Part shown: one piece after another, positions 15,906 through 24,853 of the stretch | Numbering within the stretch: position 1 is the stretch's first letter | Layout: the number at the start of each line of letters is the position of its first letter | Source of the DNA: Streptomyces sp. JB150 | Lineage (GTDB): Bacteria; Actinomycetota; Actinomycetes; Streptomycetales; Streptomycetaceae | Length of the DNA stretch: 64,000 bases | NCBI RefSeq assembly: GCF_011193355.1 | Contig: NZ_CP049780.1 | Coordinates: 4,353,085-4,417,084, forward strand | Reading direction: 5' to 3' | Translations under genes and position numbers: made by a program | The notes under the pieces: generated by a model | Seen by the model: the letters and a program-made list of their open reading frames with translations, nothing else | What the model was told of the DNA's origin: nothing | Database searches by the model: none

Positions 15906-17855
15906 ATGCCGATCTCGTACTCGTCCCAGCCGCTGCCGCCCGACTCGGCCGCCTCGGCCCTCGACTACGACCCGGACGCCGGACCCGTCCTCGTCGCACC
16001 GGAGATACGGCGGCTGGACGGCGAGGTGCGCGAGGCGGCCGTACCGCCGCTGGTGCCGCCCGTGACCCACGGCTCGCTCGCCGACCTGCCGTTCGAGAAC
16101 GCGGCGGCCGTGCCCGCGCAGGCGGTGCTCAGCCGCCGTACCGGGGACGGGACGTGGGCCGACGTCACGGCGGCGGAGTTCGCCGCGCACGTGCTCGCGG
16201 TCGCCAAGGGGCTCATCGCCGAAGGGCTCGCGCCGGGCGACCGCATCGCCATCATGGCGCGGACCACCTACGAGTGGACCCTGCTCGACTTCGCCGCCTG
16301 GGCCGCCGGACTGGTCACCGTGCCGGTGTACCCGACCTCCTCCGTCTTCCAGACCCGCTGGATCCTCCAGGACTGCGGCGCCGTCGCCCTCGTCACCGAG
16401 ACCGGCCGGCAGGCCGCCGCGCTCGGACCCGAACGGGAACGGCTGCCCGGACTGCGCCACGTGTGGGTCGTCGAACAGGGGCACGTGACGGGACTGGCCG
16501 AGCGGGGCGCGGCCGTCCCCGACCCGGAGGTCGAGGTGCGGCGCGCGATGCTCGGCCCCGACACCCTTGCCACCCTCGTCTACACCTCCGGTACCACCGG
16601 CCGCCCCAAGGGCTGCGCCCTCACCCACGGCAACTTCCTCGCCGAGGTCGACAACGCGATCGAACTGCTCTACCCGGTGTTCAAGGCGCGCACCGACGCG
16701 GAACCGGCCACGCTGCTGTTCCTGCCGCTGTCGCACGTCTTCGGCCGGATGGTCGCGGTGGCCTGCGTGCGCGCCCGGGTACGGCTCGGGCACGCGCCCG
16801 GTCTCAAGGCCGAGGAGCTGATCGCCGACCTCGCCGCCTTCCGGCCCACCTTCCTGCTGGCCATCCCGTACATGCTGGAGAAGGTCTTCAACAACGCGCG
16901 GGCCACCGCCGAACGCGGCGGCAAGGCGGGCTCGTTCGACCGGGCGGTGAACGTCGCCCGGCGCTACGGGGAGGCGGTCGAGGCCCGCCGCCACGGCACG
17001 GGGCCCGGACCCGGCGCCGCCCTGAAGGCGGCCCGCGCGCTGTACGACCCGCTGGTCTACCGCCGTATCCGCAACGCGCTCGGCGGCAGGCTCCGCTATC
17101 TCGTCTGCGGCGGCTCCCCGCTGAGCCGGGACCTCGCCGCGTTCTACCTGGGCGCCGGCATCGAGGTCTACGAGGGCTACGGCCTGACCGAGACCACCGG
17201 CGCCGCGACCGTCACCCCGCCCCTCAAACCCCGTCTGGGCACCGTCGGCTGGCCGCTGCCCGGCACCCGGGTGCGGATCGCCGCCGACGGCGAGGTGCTG
17301 CTGGCCGGCGGGCAGGTGCTGCGCGGCTACTGGGACCCGCACGCGGGCGGCGTCGTCCCCGCCACCGCGGACGGCTGGCTCCCGACCGGCGACCTCGGCC
17401 GCCTCGACGACGAGGGCTACCTGACCATCACCGGCCGCAAGAAGGAGATCCTGATCACCGCCGGCGGCAAGAACGTGGCCCCGGCGCCGCTGGAGAACTG
17501 GCTGCGGCAGCACCCGCTGATCTCCCAGTGCCTCGTCGTCGGCGACCGCCGCCCGTACGTCGCCGCGCTGATCACCCTCGACATGGAGGGCGTCAGCCAC
17601 TGGCGGCGGATGAACGGCAAGCATCCCGTGCCGGCCGAACTCCTCACCGAAGACGCCGAGTTGCGGGCCGTCCTGCAACGGGCGGTCGACGAGGCCAACA
17701 AGCTCGTCTCCCGCCCCGAGTCCATCCGCCGCTTCGCCGTCCTGCCCGTCGACTTCACCGAGGAGGCCGGACAGCTGACCCCGTCGATGAAGCTGCGGCG
17801 CGCGGTGATCGCGCGGGACTTCGCCCGGGAGATCGAGGCGCTGTACGGCTCGTGA
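15906..17855 (+). CDS. Long-chain fatty-acid-CoA ligase (AMP-binding)
   Basis: A 649-aa adenylate-forming enzyme of the FadD15/ACSL type. Motifs are LVYTSGTTGRPKGCALTHGN (P-loop), YEGYGLTETTGAATV (A5), and TGDLGRLDDEGYLTITGRKK leading to E-I-L-I-T-A-G-G-K-N-V-A (A7-A10 with the catalytic Lys region). It activates long-chain fatty acids to acyl-AMP and acyl-CoA. ATG 15906 has GGAGGA 5 nt upstream. The frame is open more than 1 kb farther upstream, but that overlaps the MaoC gene on the other strand. Confidence 0.9.
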   Translation: MPISYSSQPLPPDSAASALDYDPDAGPVLVAPEIRRLDGEVREAAVPPLVPPVTHGSLADLPFENAAAVPAQAVLSRRTGDGTWADVTAAEFAAHVLAVAKGLIAEGLAPGDRIAIMARTTYEWTLLDFAAWAAGLVTVPVYPTSSVFQTRWILQDCGAVALVTETGRQAAALGPERERLPGLRHVWVVEQGHVTGLAERGAAVPDPEVEVRRAMLGPDTLATLVYTSGTTGRPKGCALTHGNFLAEVDNAIELLYPVFKARTDAEPATLLFLPLSHVFGRMVAVACVRARVRLGHAPGLKAEELIADLAAFRPTFLLAIPYMLEKVFNNARATAERGGKAGSFDRAVNVARRYGEAVEARRHGTGPGPGAALKAARALYDPLVYRRIRNALGGRLRYLVCGGSPLSRDLAAFYLGAGIEVYEGYGLTETTGAATVTPPLKPRLGTVGWPLPGTRVRIAADGEVLLAGGQVLRGYWDPHAGGVVPATADGWLPTGDLGRLDDEGYLTITGRKKEILITAGGKNVAPAPLENWLRQHPLISQCLVVGDRRPYVAALITLDMEGVSHWRRMNGKHPVPAELLTEDAELRAVLQRAVDEANKLVSRPESIRRFAVLPVDFTEEAGQLTPSMKLRRAVIARDFAREIEALYGS

Positions 17856-17888
17856 CGTGACCTCCCGCCGGGGGAGCGGGCCGCGGGG

Positions 17889-18794
17889 TCAGGCGCGCGG
17901 CGGTGCCGTCGTGCCGCAGCGGGCGGCGACCGTGCCGGCGAAGGTCCTGGCCTGGGGGGTGAGCGCGTCCCAGTGGCGGACGGCCCAGCCGACGGCCAGG
18001 GGCCGCAGGGCGGGCACCGGCACGAGGCGCAGCCCCGCGGCGCCGGTGCCGCGGGCGCCCGGCAGGGCGGGGACCAGTGCGCGGCCCAGGCCCAGTTCGG
18101 CCAGGAGCAGGGCCGTGTCCCAGTCGGCGACGCTCGTGTCGTAGCCGAAGCGGACGCCGAGAGCGGCGCAGGCCGCGTCGAGGTGGGCGGCGGAGGTGGA
18201 GTTCGGGGGGAGGCGGATCAGCCGCAGGTCGGTCAGCTCCTCCGGGCGCAGGGCGGGGCGGTCGGCGAGGGGGTCGTCGGCGGGGACCGCGAGGACCCAG
18301 GGCAGCTCGGCCACCGGGTGCTGCTCGATGCCGCGCACCGGCGGGCCGAGGGTGATCCACGCGAGGTCCAGGTCGCTGTCGGTGAGCGCGTCGAAGCAGG
18401 CGCGGCTGGAGCTCTCGGTACGGAACTCCAGGCTGACCCGGGGGTGGCGGCGCCGGAAGTCGACGATGGCGTCCGCCATGAAGTGCCGTACGGTCGTCGC
18501 CCCCGTCGCCACCCGCACCGAGCCGGTCTCCCCGTCGGCCAGGTCCCGCAGCCGCCGCAGCGCGAGGTCGAGCCCCGCGATGCCCTCCGCGGCGGCGGCC
18601 TCCAGAACGCGGCCCGCCGCCGTGGGCACCACCCCGCGCGGGCGCCGCTCCAGCAGGCTCACCCCCGTCTCCCGCTCCAGCCGCCTGACGTGCTGGCTCA
18701 CCGCCGACTGCGTACAGCCCAGGTCACGGGCCACGGCACTGAGGTTGCCGGCACGGCACACGGCCACGAACACGCGCAGGTCGTCGAGCGTCAT
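17889..18794 (-). CDS. LysR-family transcriptional regulator
   Basis: A 301-aa LTTR. The HTH lies at residues 1-60 (TLDDLRVFVAVCRAGNLSAV, then GCTQSAVSQHVRRLERETG). The effector-binding domain covers about 90-295. ATG 18794 was chosen over an in-frame TTG at 18803. The latter would start inside a CCAAGC-TATC-GCTTGG dyad (18800-18815) that looks like its own operator. It is divergent from the DUF6817 gene, its most likely target. Confidence 0.83.
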   Translation of the reverse strand: MTLDDLRVFVAVCRAGNLSAVARDLGCTQSAVSQHVRRLERETGVSLLERRPRGVVPTAAGRVLEAAAAEGIAGLDLALRRLRDLADGETGSVRVATGATTVRHFMADAIVDFRRRHPRVSLEFRTESSSRACFDALTDSDLDLAWITLGPPVRGIEQHPVAELPWVLAVPADDPLADRPALRPEELTDLRLIRLPPNSTSAAHLDAACAALGVRFGYDTSVADWDTALLLAELGLGRALVPALPGARGTGAAGLRLVPVPALRPLAVGWAVRHWDALTPQARTFAGTVAARCGTTAPPRA

Positions 18795-18799
18795 GACAT

Positions 18800-18815
18800 C
18801 CAAGCTATCGCTTGG
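18800..18815. promoter_or_regulatory. Candidate LysR autoregulatory dyad
   Basis: CCAAGC and GCTTGG are perfect inverted 6-bp arms around TATC, immediately upstream of the LysR start. On the other side lies the -10 region (TAGGAT, 18833-18838) of the divergent transcript. Confidence 0.4.
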
Positions 18816-18845
18816 GGCCGGGCAGTTTTCCTTAGGATTGACTGG

Positions 18846-18981
18846 GTGTCAGGTCGTGCACGACGATCGCCGCAGGGCCCGGGCGGCAACCCGCTCCGCG
18901 CTCCGCCGGGATCCGGACCCGAGGGGACACCCCCGTGGGCGGGGCGCGGAGCGGGTGCCGACCCACACGACCTGCCGACAG
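18846..18981 (+). promoter_or_regulatory. Strongly folded 5' leader of the DUF6817 gene
   Basis: Transcription probably starts near 18845, after TAGGAT. The leader holds nested inverted repeats. CAGGTCGTG (18850-18858) pairs with CACGACCTG (18966-18974). Inside, ACCCGCTCCGCGC (18889-18901) pairs perfectly with GCGCGGAGCGGGT (18944-18956), extended by six more pairs including one G-U. The RBS lies just outside, so the fold could control translation or transcription. Confidence 0.5.
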
Positions 18982-18995
18982 GGGGGACCCGGTTC

Positions 18996-19541
18996 ATGAC
19001 CCACACCGCCGAGCACGCTCGTGACCTGCTGCGCCGCTCGGGCGCCGACGCCGTCGGCCACCCCGGCGGCGGCACCCTCCTCGCCCACCTCGACCGCGTC
19101 CACGACCGGCTCGCCGGCTGGGGCGCCCGCCCCGCCCTCCAGCTCGCCGGCCTCTGCCACGCCTGCTACGGCACCGACGGGTTCGCCGTGGCCCTGCTGT
19201 CCCTGGCCCGGCGCGCCGAACTCGCCGACGTGATCGGCGCGGAGGCCGAGGCCGTCGTGTACGGGTACGCGAGCCTCGACCGCGCCGCCGGCTACCCGCG
19301 CTTCACCGACCCCGGCGCCGCCCTGCCCGACCGCTTCACCGGCACCGCCCGCCCCGCGGCCCCCCGGCTGCGCCGTGACCTCGCCGAACTCACCGCCGCG
19401 AACGAACTGGACCTCGCCGCCCACGACCCCGCCGTCCGCGACCGCTTCGGCGCCGAGCTGCTGGACCTCCTCACCCGCCTGCGCCCGCTGCTGACCGCGG
19501 CGGCCTGGGCGGACTGCCGGGCGGTGCTGGGGGACGCCTGA
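18996..19541 (+). CDS. DUF6817-type HD-like protein
   Basis: A 181-aa protein beginning MTHTAEHARDLLRRSGAD. It carries HPGGGTLLAHLDRVHDRLAG and LQLAGLCHACYGTDGFAVAL, the pattern of DUF6817, whose spaced His residues resemble an HD-hydrolase scaffold. Function is unknown. AGGGGGGA serves as RBS before ATG 18996. The transcript carries a long structured leader and is divergent from a LysR gene. Confidence 0.7.
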   Translation: MTHTAEHARDLLRRSGADAVGHPGGGTLLAHLDRVHDRLAGWGARPALQLAGLCHACYGTDGFAVALLSLARRAELADVIGAEAEAVVYGYASLDRAAGYPRFTDPGAALPDRFTGTARPAAPRLRRDLAELTAANELDLAAHDPAVRDRFGAELLDLLTRLRPLLTAAAWADCRAVLGDA

Positions 19542-19551
19542 CGCCCCCGGT

Positions 19552-20196
19552 TCACCCGCGCACGGCGGTCAGGAACGCCTGAGGAGCCGACTCGCCCTTG
19601 TCCTCCTCCGCCTCCCGCAGGGTCCGCGACCGTACGGCGAACCCGGCGTCCTCCAGCAGCCTGGCCATCCGCTCCGGCCGCCGCCGCTCGAAGTCGAGGC
19701 TGACGGGGCGACCGAAGGGCCGCTCCAGGCGGCGCGGCGCGTCACCGGCCTGGAAGGCGAGCAGGAGGTGGCCGCCGGGCGCCAGGACGCGGGCGAACTC
19801 GGCGAAGAGAGCGGGGAGGTGGTCGTCCGGTGTGTGGATGGTCGAGTACCAGGAGACGATCCCGGCGAGCCGCCCGTCCGGCAGACCGAGGTCCAGCATG
19901 GAGCCCTGCACGAACCGCAGCGCCGGGTTCTCCCGCCGGGCCACGGCCAGCATGGACGCCGACAGGTCCACGCCGAAGACCCGCACCCCGAGGGAGGCGA
20001 GGTGGGCCGTCACCCGCCCCGGCCCGCATCCGAGGTCCGCCACCTCCCCGGCGTCCGCGACCAGCCCGGCGAACGCCTCGAGGAGCGCCACGTCCAGCGG
20101 CGAGTGGGCGAGGACACCGGCGAAGTGGCCGGCGTAGTCCTCCGCGATGGCGTCGTAGAAGGAGCGGGTGGTGGTGAGGAAGTCGGTGTCGGTCAT
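19552..20196 (-). CDS. SAM-dependent class I methyltransferase
   Basis: A 214-aa Rossmann-fold methyltransferase. The SAM motif I is VADLGCGPGRVTAHLASLGV, followed by GVDLSASML (acidic loop), and motif post-I is near FVQGSMLDLGLPDGRLAGIV. The acceptor is unknown. ATG 20196 is preferred; the frame is open farther upstream without family residues. It ends 10 bp from the convergent DUF6817 gene. Confidence 0.83.
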   Translation of the reverse strand: MTDTDFLTTTRSFYDAIAEDYAGHFAGVLAHSPLDVALLEAFAGLVADAGEVADLGCGPGRVTAHLASLGVRVFGVDLSASMLAVARRENPALRFVQGSMLDLGLPDGRLAGIVSWYSTIHTPDDHLPALFAEFARVLAPGGHLLLAFQAGDAPRRLERPFGRPVSLDFERRRPERMARLLEDAGFAVRSRTLREAEEDKGESAPQAFLTAVRG

Positions 20197-20246
20197 GGGC
20201 ACGGACCCTAGACCCCGCCACCGACAGCACGTGGCGGCCCTCGTCC

Positions 20247-20561
20247 TCACGGCACGCCCAGCGCCCGCAGTACGGCCGTCGCCCCCACCCCCGCGAGGAC
20301 CACGACCACGAACGGCGCTCGCCGCCACGCCAGTACGACCGCCGTCAGCACCCCGGCGGGGCGGGCCCACCCGGCGAGGCCAGTGTCCTCGGTGAGCGCG
20401 CCCGTGGCCAGCAGGGCGACGAGCAGGACCACCGCCCCGGCGGACAACAGCTCCTGCGCGCGCGGCGGCACGTGGACCCGCCCGTGCAGCACGGGCCCGA
20501 CCAGGCGCAGGGCGTACGTCGCGGCGGCGAGCGCCAGGACTAGGACGACCGGCGCGCTCAT
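20247..20561 (-). CDS. azlD: AzlD-family branched-chain amino acid transport subunit
   Basis: A 104-aa membrane protein with four hydrophobic segments and the AzlD-type start ATYALRLVGPVL, plus LLSAGAVVLLVALLATGAL. It is the small subunit of the AzlCD exporter for branched-chain amino acids or analogues. ATG 20561 overlaps the azlC stop by 4 nt (ATGA). Confidence 0.85.
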   Translation of the reverse strand: MSAPVVLVLALAAATYALRLVGPVLHGRVHVPPRAQELLSAGAVVLLVALLATGALTEDTGLAGWARPAGVLTAVVLAWRRAPFVVVVLAGVGATAVLRALGVP

Positions 20562-21253
20562 CCCGCCACCGCCTTCTCGCGGGCGCCGCCGCCGTACAGC
20601 GCGAGCCCGGCGAGGGCGAGCAGCACCGGCAACCCCGCCGGGACGACCGGTGTCACGGCGAGCGCCACGCAGGCGCCGGGCAGGGCGCAGCGGCGCAGGC
20701 GGGGATCGTCGCGCAGGGCGGGGACCACGAGGGCGGCGAGGACGGCCGGGAAGGCCGTGTCCAGGCCGTAGGCCGCGGTGTCGCCGAGCGCGCCGCCCGC
20801 GAGGGCGCCGGCCAGGACGGAGACGTTCCACACGGCGAACAGTCCGATGCCGCAGACCCAGAACGCGGTGCGCCGCCGCTCCGGGTCGGGCTGGGCGAGG
20901 GCGAAGGCGACGGTCTCGTCGGTGATCAGGTGGGCGCCCGCCAGACGGGCGAGCCGGCCCCGCCCCACGACGTCGGCGACCGCCACGCCGAACGCGGCCA
21001 GCCGGGTGTTCAGCAGCACCCCGGTGGCGGCCGCGGCGAGCGGCCCGCCCCCGGCGAACAGCACCCCGAGGGCGCTGAACTGCGCCGACCCGGCGTACAC
21101 CAGCAGGGACATCGCCACCGGCACCCAGACGGGCAGTCCCCCGGCGACCGCGATCGCGCCGAAGGAGATGCCCACGATGCCGCCGGCCACCCAGACCAGG
21201 GACGCGTCGCGGACCAGGGAGGCGACCGAGGGTGTTCGGAGTGGCGAACGCAT
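20558..21253 (-). CDS. azlC: AzlC-family branched-chain amino acid exporter
   Basis: A 231-aa membrane protein with about six to seven TM segments. Signatures are GGIVGISFGAIAVAGGLPVW, LLVYAGSAQFSALGVL and AHLITDETVAFAL. It forms an exporter with AzlD. Its promoter region (21254-21321) is shared with a divergent XRE-cupin regulator and contains inverted repeats. No clear RBS is seen, so the start may be leaderless or nearly so. Confidence 0.88.
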   Translation of the reverse strand: MRSPLRTPSVASLVRDASLVWVAGGIVGISFGAIAVAGGLPVWVPVAMSLLVYAGSAQFSALGVLFAGGGPLAAAATGVLLNTRLAAFGVAVADVVGRGRLARLAGAHLITDETVAFALAQPDPERRRTAFWVCGIGLFAVWNVSVLAGALAGGALGDTAAYGLDTAFPAVLAALVVPALRDDPRLRRCALPGACVALAVTPVVPAGLPVLLALAGLALYGGGAREKAVAG

Positions 21254-21259
21254 GTTTTC

Positions 21260-21300
21260 TACAATGAACAGACGGCTCCCTGTTCGTCAAGCCGAACGAT
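21260..21300. promoter_or_regulatory. Divergent azlC / XRE-cupin promoter with operators
   Basis: On the reverse strand TTGACG (complement of 21285-21290) is a -35 for azlC. GAACAG (21266-21271) and CTGTTC (21280-21285) form a dyad across its spacer. A second dyad, GTTCG/CGAAC, follows. These are candidate binding sites for the adjacent XRE-cupin protein. Confidence 0.45.
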
Positions 21301-21321
21301 CGTACTTCTGGAGCGAACCAC

Positions 21322-21897
21322 ATGACCGACGGCACCCCGCGCACCCCGCCCCGGCTCCCCCTCGACTGGATCGCCGCCGCCCTGCGCCGCGAACGCGCCC
21401 GCGCCGGCCTGTCCCTGTCCGAGCTGGCCAAACGGGCCGGGATCGCCAAGTCGACGCTGTCCCAGCTGGAGGCGGCGAGCGGGAACCCGAGCATGGAGAC
21501 GATCTGGGCGCTCGGCGTGGCCCTGGGCGTGCCGTTCAGCGCGCTGGTCGAGCCGCCGGCCCCGGCCGTCCAGGTGATCCGCGCCGGAGAGGGACCCGCG
21601 GTCGCCTCCGAACGGGCGGACTACGTGGCGACCCTGCTGTCGGCGAGCCCGCCGGGAGCCCGGCGTGACATCTACCACCTGCGGGCCGAACCGGGCGCCG
21701 CACGGGAATCCGAGCCGCATATCCCGGGCACGGTCGAGCATCTGATCGTGAGCACCGGACGGGTGAAGGCGGGGCCGCGCGGGGAGAGCGTGGAACTCGG
21801 GCCGGGCGATTACATGGCATATCGCGGAGATGTGCCGCACGCCTACGAGGCGCTGGCGCCGGGCACCACGTTCGTGCTGATCATGCAGCACGTCTGA
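21322..21897 (+). CDS. XRE-cupin transcriptional regulator
   Basis: A 191-aa protein. The N-terminal HTH (residues about 15-70) contains LSLSELAKRAGIAKSTLSQL and EAASGNPSMETIWALGVALG. The C-terminal cupin domain (about 110-190) contains GTVEHLIVSTGRVKAGP and DYMAYRGDVPHAYEALA. This architecture commonly controls neighbouring AzlCD or amino acid genes. It is divergent from azlC. TCTGGAG supplies an RBS. Confidence 0.88.
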   Translation: MTDGTPRTPPRLPLDWIAAALRRERARAGLSLSELAKRAGIAKSTLSQLEAASGNPSMETIWALGVALGVPFSALVEPPAPAVQVIRAGEGPAVASERADYVATLLSASPPGARRDIYHLRAEPGAARESEPHIPGTVEHLIVSTGRVKAGPRGESVELGPGDYMAYRGDVPHAYEALAPGTTFVLIMQHV

Positions 21898-21970
21898 GTG
21901 GGGCGAGAAGTCCGGGAATTCGCGAGAAGTTCACCCGCGGGAAGTTCGCCGGGGTCCACCGAAAAGGGCA

Positions 21971-22001
21971 GGAGCCCCGTCGCCGTACGGCGCGGGGCTC
22001 C
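21971..22001. terminator. Shared hairpin between XRE-cupin and cold-shock genes
   Basis: GGAGCCCCG (21971-21979) and CGGGGCTCC (21993-22001) are perfect 9-bp arms. The intervening bases contain CGCCGTACGGCG, itself a palindrome. The position between convergent genes suggests bidirectional termination. Confidence 0.75.
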
Positions 22002-22036
22002 TTGGGTACTGCACTCGATCCCGGATCAAGAAAGGA

Positions 22037-22240
22037 TCAGACCGGGGTGACGTTCTCGGCCTGCGGACCCTTCGGGCCCTGCGTGACGTCGAAAGACACC
22101 TGCTGGTTCTCCTCGAGGGACCGGAAACCGGTCGCGTTGATCGCGGAGTAGTGGACGAAGACGTCGGGGCCGCCGCCCTCCTGGGCAATGAAGCCGAAGC
22201 CCTTTTCGGCGTTGAACCACTTAACGGTTCCGGTAGCCAT
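22037..22240 (-). CDS. CspA-type cold-shock protein
   Basis: A 67-aa single cold-shock domain with RNP1 KGFGFI and RNP2 VFVHYSAI intact: [20 protein letters not shown], then [18 protein letters not shown]. It binds single-stranded RNA and DNA as a chaperone. AAGGAGGG precedes ATG 22240 on the reverse strand. The promoter predicted at 22397-22424 implies a 5' leader of about 150 nt, typical of cold-shock genes. Confidence 0.95.
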   Translation of the reverse strand: MATGTVKWFNAEKGFGFIAQEGGGPDVFVHYSAINATGFRSLEENQQVSFDVTQGPKGPQAENVTPV

Positions 22241-22424
22241 AAGCCCTCCTTGGGCTCAAAGGGTTGCCCTGCTCCAGAACCAGCAAGTGTGAAGACGAGT
22301 TCTCACAACTGCATCCGCCTGAAAACGACGAGAGCCCGCGGTCACATGCTCCGCAGGCTCTGCACTGCAAGGGAAACCAAACTGCAACTTGCGGCGAGCC
22401 TAGCACGCGGGCACCCGAAAGCAA
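22241..22424 (-). promoter_or_regulatory. Promoter and long leader of the cold-shock gene
   Basis: On the reverse strand TTGCTT (complement of 22419-22424), a 16-bp spacer and TAGGCT (complement of 22397-22402) form a promoter. Inside the leader, 22331-22361 forms a hairpin with an 11-nt arm (AGAGCC and GCGG blocks paired with CCGC and GGCTCT). No gene is seen in this gap. Confidence 0.5.
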
Positions 22425-22514
22425 TAGAGGTCAAGATCACGTCACCCGGATGTTTGAAGATCGCGACGCACCTCTGACGCCGGGGGTGAGGCCTGGACCC
22501 TATCCCACAGGGTC

Positions 22515-23375
<861 letters not shown>

Positions 23376-23451
23376 CGAGTCCGCGCCGCGGCGCGCGAAG
23401 GTGCGTAACCTGCTGGGGGGGGTGACAGGTCCACGGGGGAGGGGGCGCGCC

Positions 23452-24471
23452 ATGCAGCCGCTCGGAGCGGACGAGCCCACCAGCGCGGGTCCCTACCGGC
23501 TGCTCGGCCGGCTGGGCTCCGGCGGGATGGGACGGGTCTACCTCGGCCGCAGCGCCGGCGGGCGCACGGCCGCGGTGAAGATCGTGCACCCGCACTTCGC
23601 GCTCGACGAGGAGTTCCGGGCCCGCTTCCGCCGCGAGGTCGCCGCCGCCCGGCGGGTCGGCGGCGCCTGGACGGCACCGGTCCTGGACGCCGACCCGGAG
23701 ACGCCGGTGCCGTGGGTGGCCACCGCGTACGCCGCGGGCCCCTCCCTCGCGGCGGCGGTCGCCGGCACCGGCCCGCTGCCGGCGCACTCCGTGCGCGCCC
23801 TGGGCGCCGGGCTCGCCGAGGCGCTGGGCGCGGTGCACGGGCTGGGCCTGGTGCACCGGGACGTGAAGCCGTCCAACGTGCTGCTCACCCTGGACGGCCC
23901 GGTGCTGATCGACTTCGGCATCGCCCGCGCCATCGACGGCACCGCGTCCCTGACCTCGACCGGCCTCTTGGTCGGCTCGCCCGGCTACATGTCCCCCGAG
24001 CAGATCCTCGGCGAGGGCGTCACCGGCGCGGCGGACGTCTTCTCGCTGGGCTCCGTCCTGGCGTACGCGGCGACCGGCGAGCCGCCCTTCCCCGGCGACT
24101 CCTCCGCCGCGCTGCTCTACGAGGTCGTCCACGAGGAACCCCGGCTCACCGGCCTGGACGGCGAGCTGCGCGACCTCGTCGCCGCCTGCCTGGCCAAGGA
24201 CCCCGCCGCCCGCCCGGCCCCCGCCGAGGTGGCCGCCCGGCTCGCCCCCGAGGGCGCCGCCCGCCTGATCGCCGAGGGCTGGCTGCCGGTCCCGGTCATC
24301 GAGGGGGTGAGCCGCAGCGCCGTACGGCTGCTTGATGTACCAGTCCGAGAGTCCGGAGTCCGGCCGCCCCCAGGCCCGCCTCTCCCGGGTCGAGTGACAG
24401 GAACGCGCCGTACCGGCGGGGCCGGTTGCACCGAACGGGGCGCCAAGGCGCTTGCCCCGCTGACAGACTGA
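23452..24471 (+). CDS. Ser/Thr protein kinase (PknB-like, soluble)
   Basis: A 339-aa kinase. The nucleotide loop GSGGMGRVYLG lies at residues 22-32, the catalytic Lys is K43 (AAVKIVHPHF), followed by the catalytic loop HRDVKPSNVLL, DFGIARA and SPGYMSPEQ. The kinase domain ends near residue 270. A Pro/Arg-rich tail of about 60 residues follows, with no TM segment or PASTA sensor, so it looks cytoplasmic. GGGGAGGGGG precedes ATG 23452; the frame extends upstream to 23401 without family residues. A promoter-like TAACCT lies at about 23406. Being next to mqnA, it might respond to respiratory state; that is speculation. Confidence 0.85.
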   Translation: MQPLGADEPTSAGPYRLLGRLGSGGMGRVYLGRSAGGRTAAVKIVHPHFALDEEFRARFRREVAAARRVGGAWTAPVLDADPETPVPWVATAYAAGPSLAAAVAGTGPLPAHSVRALGAGLAEALGAVHGLGLVHRDVKPSNVLLTLDGPVLIDFGIARAIDGTASLTSTGLLVGSPGYMSPEQILGEGVTGAADVFSLGSVLAYAATGEPPFPGDSSAALLYEVVHEEPRLTGLDGELRDLVAACLAKDPAARPAPAEVAARLAPEGAARLIAEGWLPVPVIEGVSRSAVRLLDVPVRESGVRPPPGPPLPGRVTGTRRTGGAGCTERGAKALAPLTD

Positions 24472-24506
24472 CGGGCCGACACGTCCACCCGTCACAGGAG
24501 CGTCGT

Positions 24507-24851
24507 ATGCACTCGCCCCGACCGGTGCCGCCGCAGGAGCAGTCCGACTTCGCGTACGACCGGCTCACCGGCCGGCTCGCCGGGCCCGTCGGGGACAGCG
24601 GGGGCGCCACGCCGGCTGCGGCCGGTCCGCTGACCGACGGGGAGTACGTCCGGGAGTCGGTGCCCGGCTGCCGGCCGGTGCGGCGGCGCTCGGCCGGGCC
24701 CGGCGCGCGGGCGACGGCGCCGAGCGGCTCCCCGGCAGGGGAGCGGGGGCGTGACACCGCGCCGTGCCCGCACTCCGCGCCGCCGCCGTTCACCACGGTC
24801 GCCCGGCGGCTGAGCCACCTCGGCGACCTGTTCCCCGCCCGGCGGGACTGA
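24507..24851 (+). CDS. Hypothetical protein, Pro/Arg/Gly-rich
   Basis: A 114-aa predicted soluble protein with no family I recognise. It starts MHSPRPVPPQEQSDFAYDRL and ends ARRLSHLGDLFPARRD. The middle is low-complexity. AGGAG lies 6 nt before the ATG and the stop is 2 nt before the GTG of the prepilin peptidase gene, so the two are probably co-transcribed. The N- and C-terminal blocks look protein-like, while the central portion does not. Confidence 0.55.
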   Translation: MHSPRPVPPQEQSDFAYDRLTGRLAGPVGDSGGATPAAAGPLTDGEYVRESVPGCRPVRRRSAGPGARATAPSGSPAGERGRDTAPCPHSAPPPFTTVARRLSHLGDLFPARRD

Positions 24852-24853
24852 CC

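Noticed and set aside
24300..24471. Frameshift in the kinase C-terminus
   Set aside because: The tail looks unlike a folded domain, but no alternative frame restores a recognisable sequence, so truncation or natural divergence cannot be told apart.
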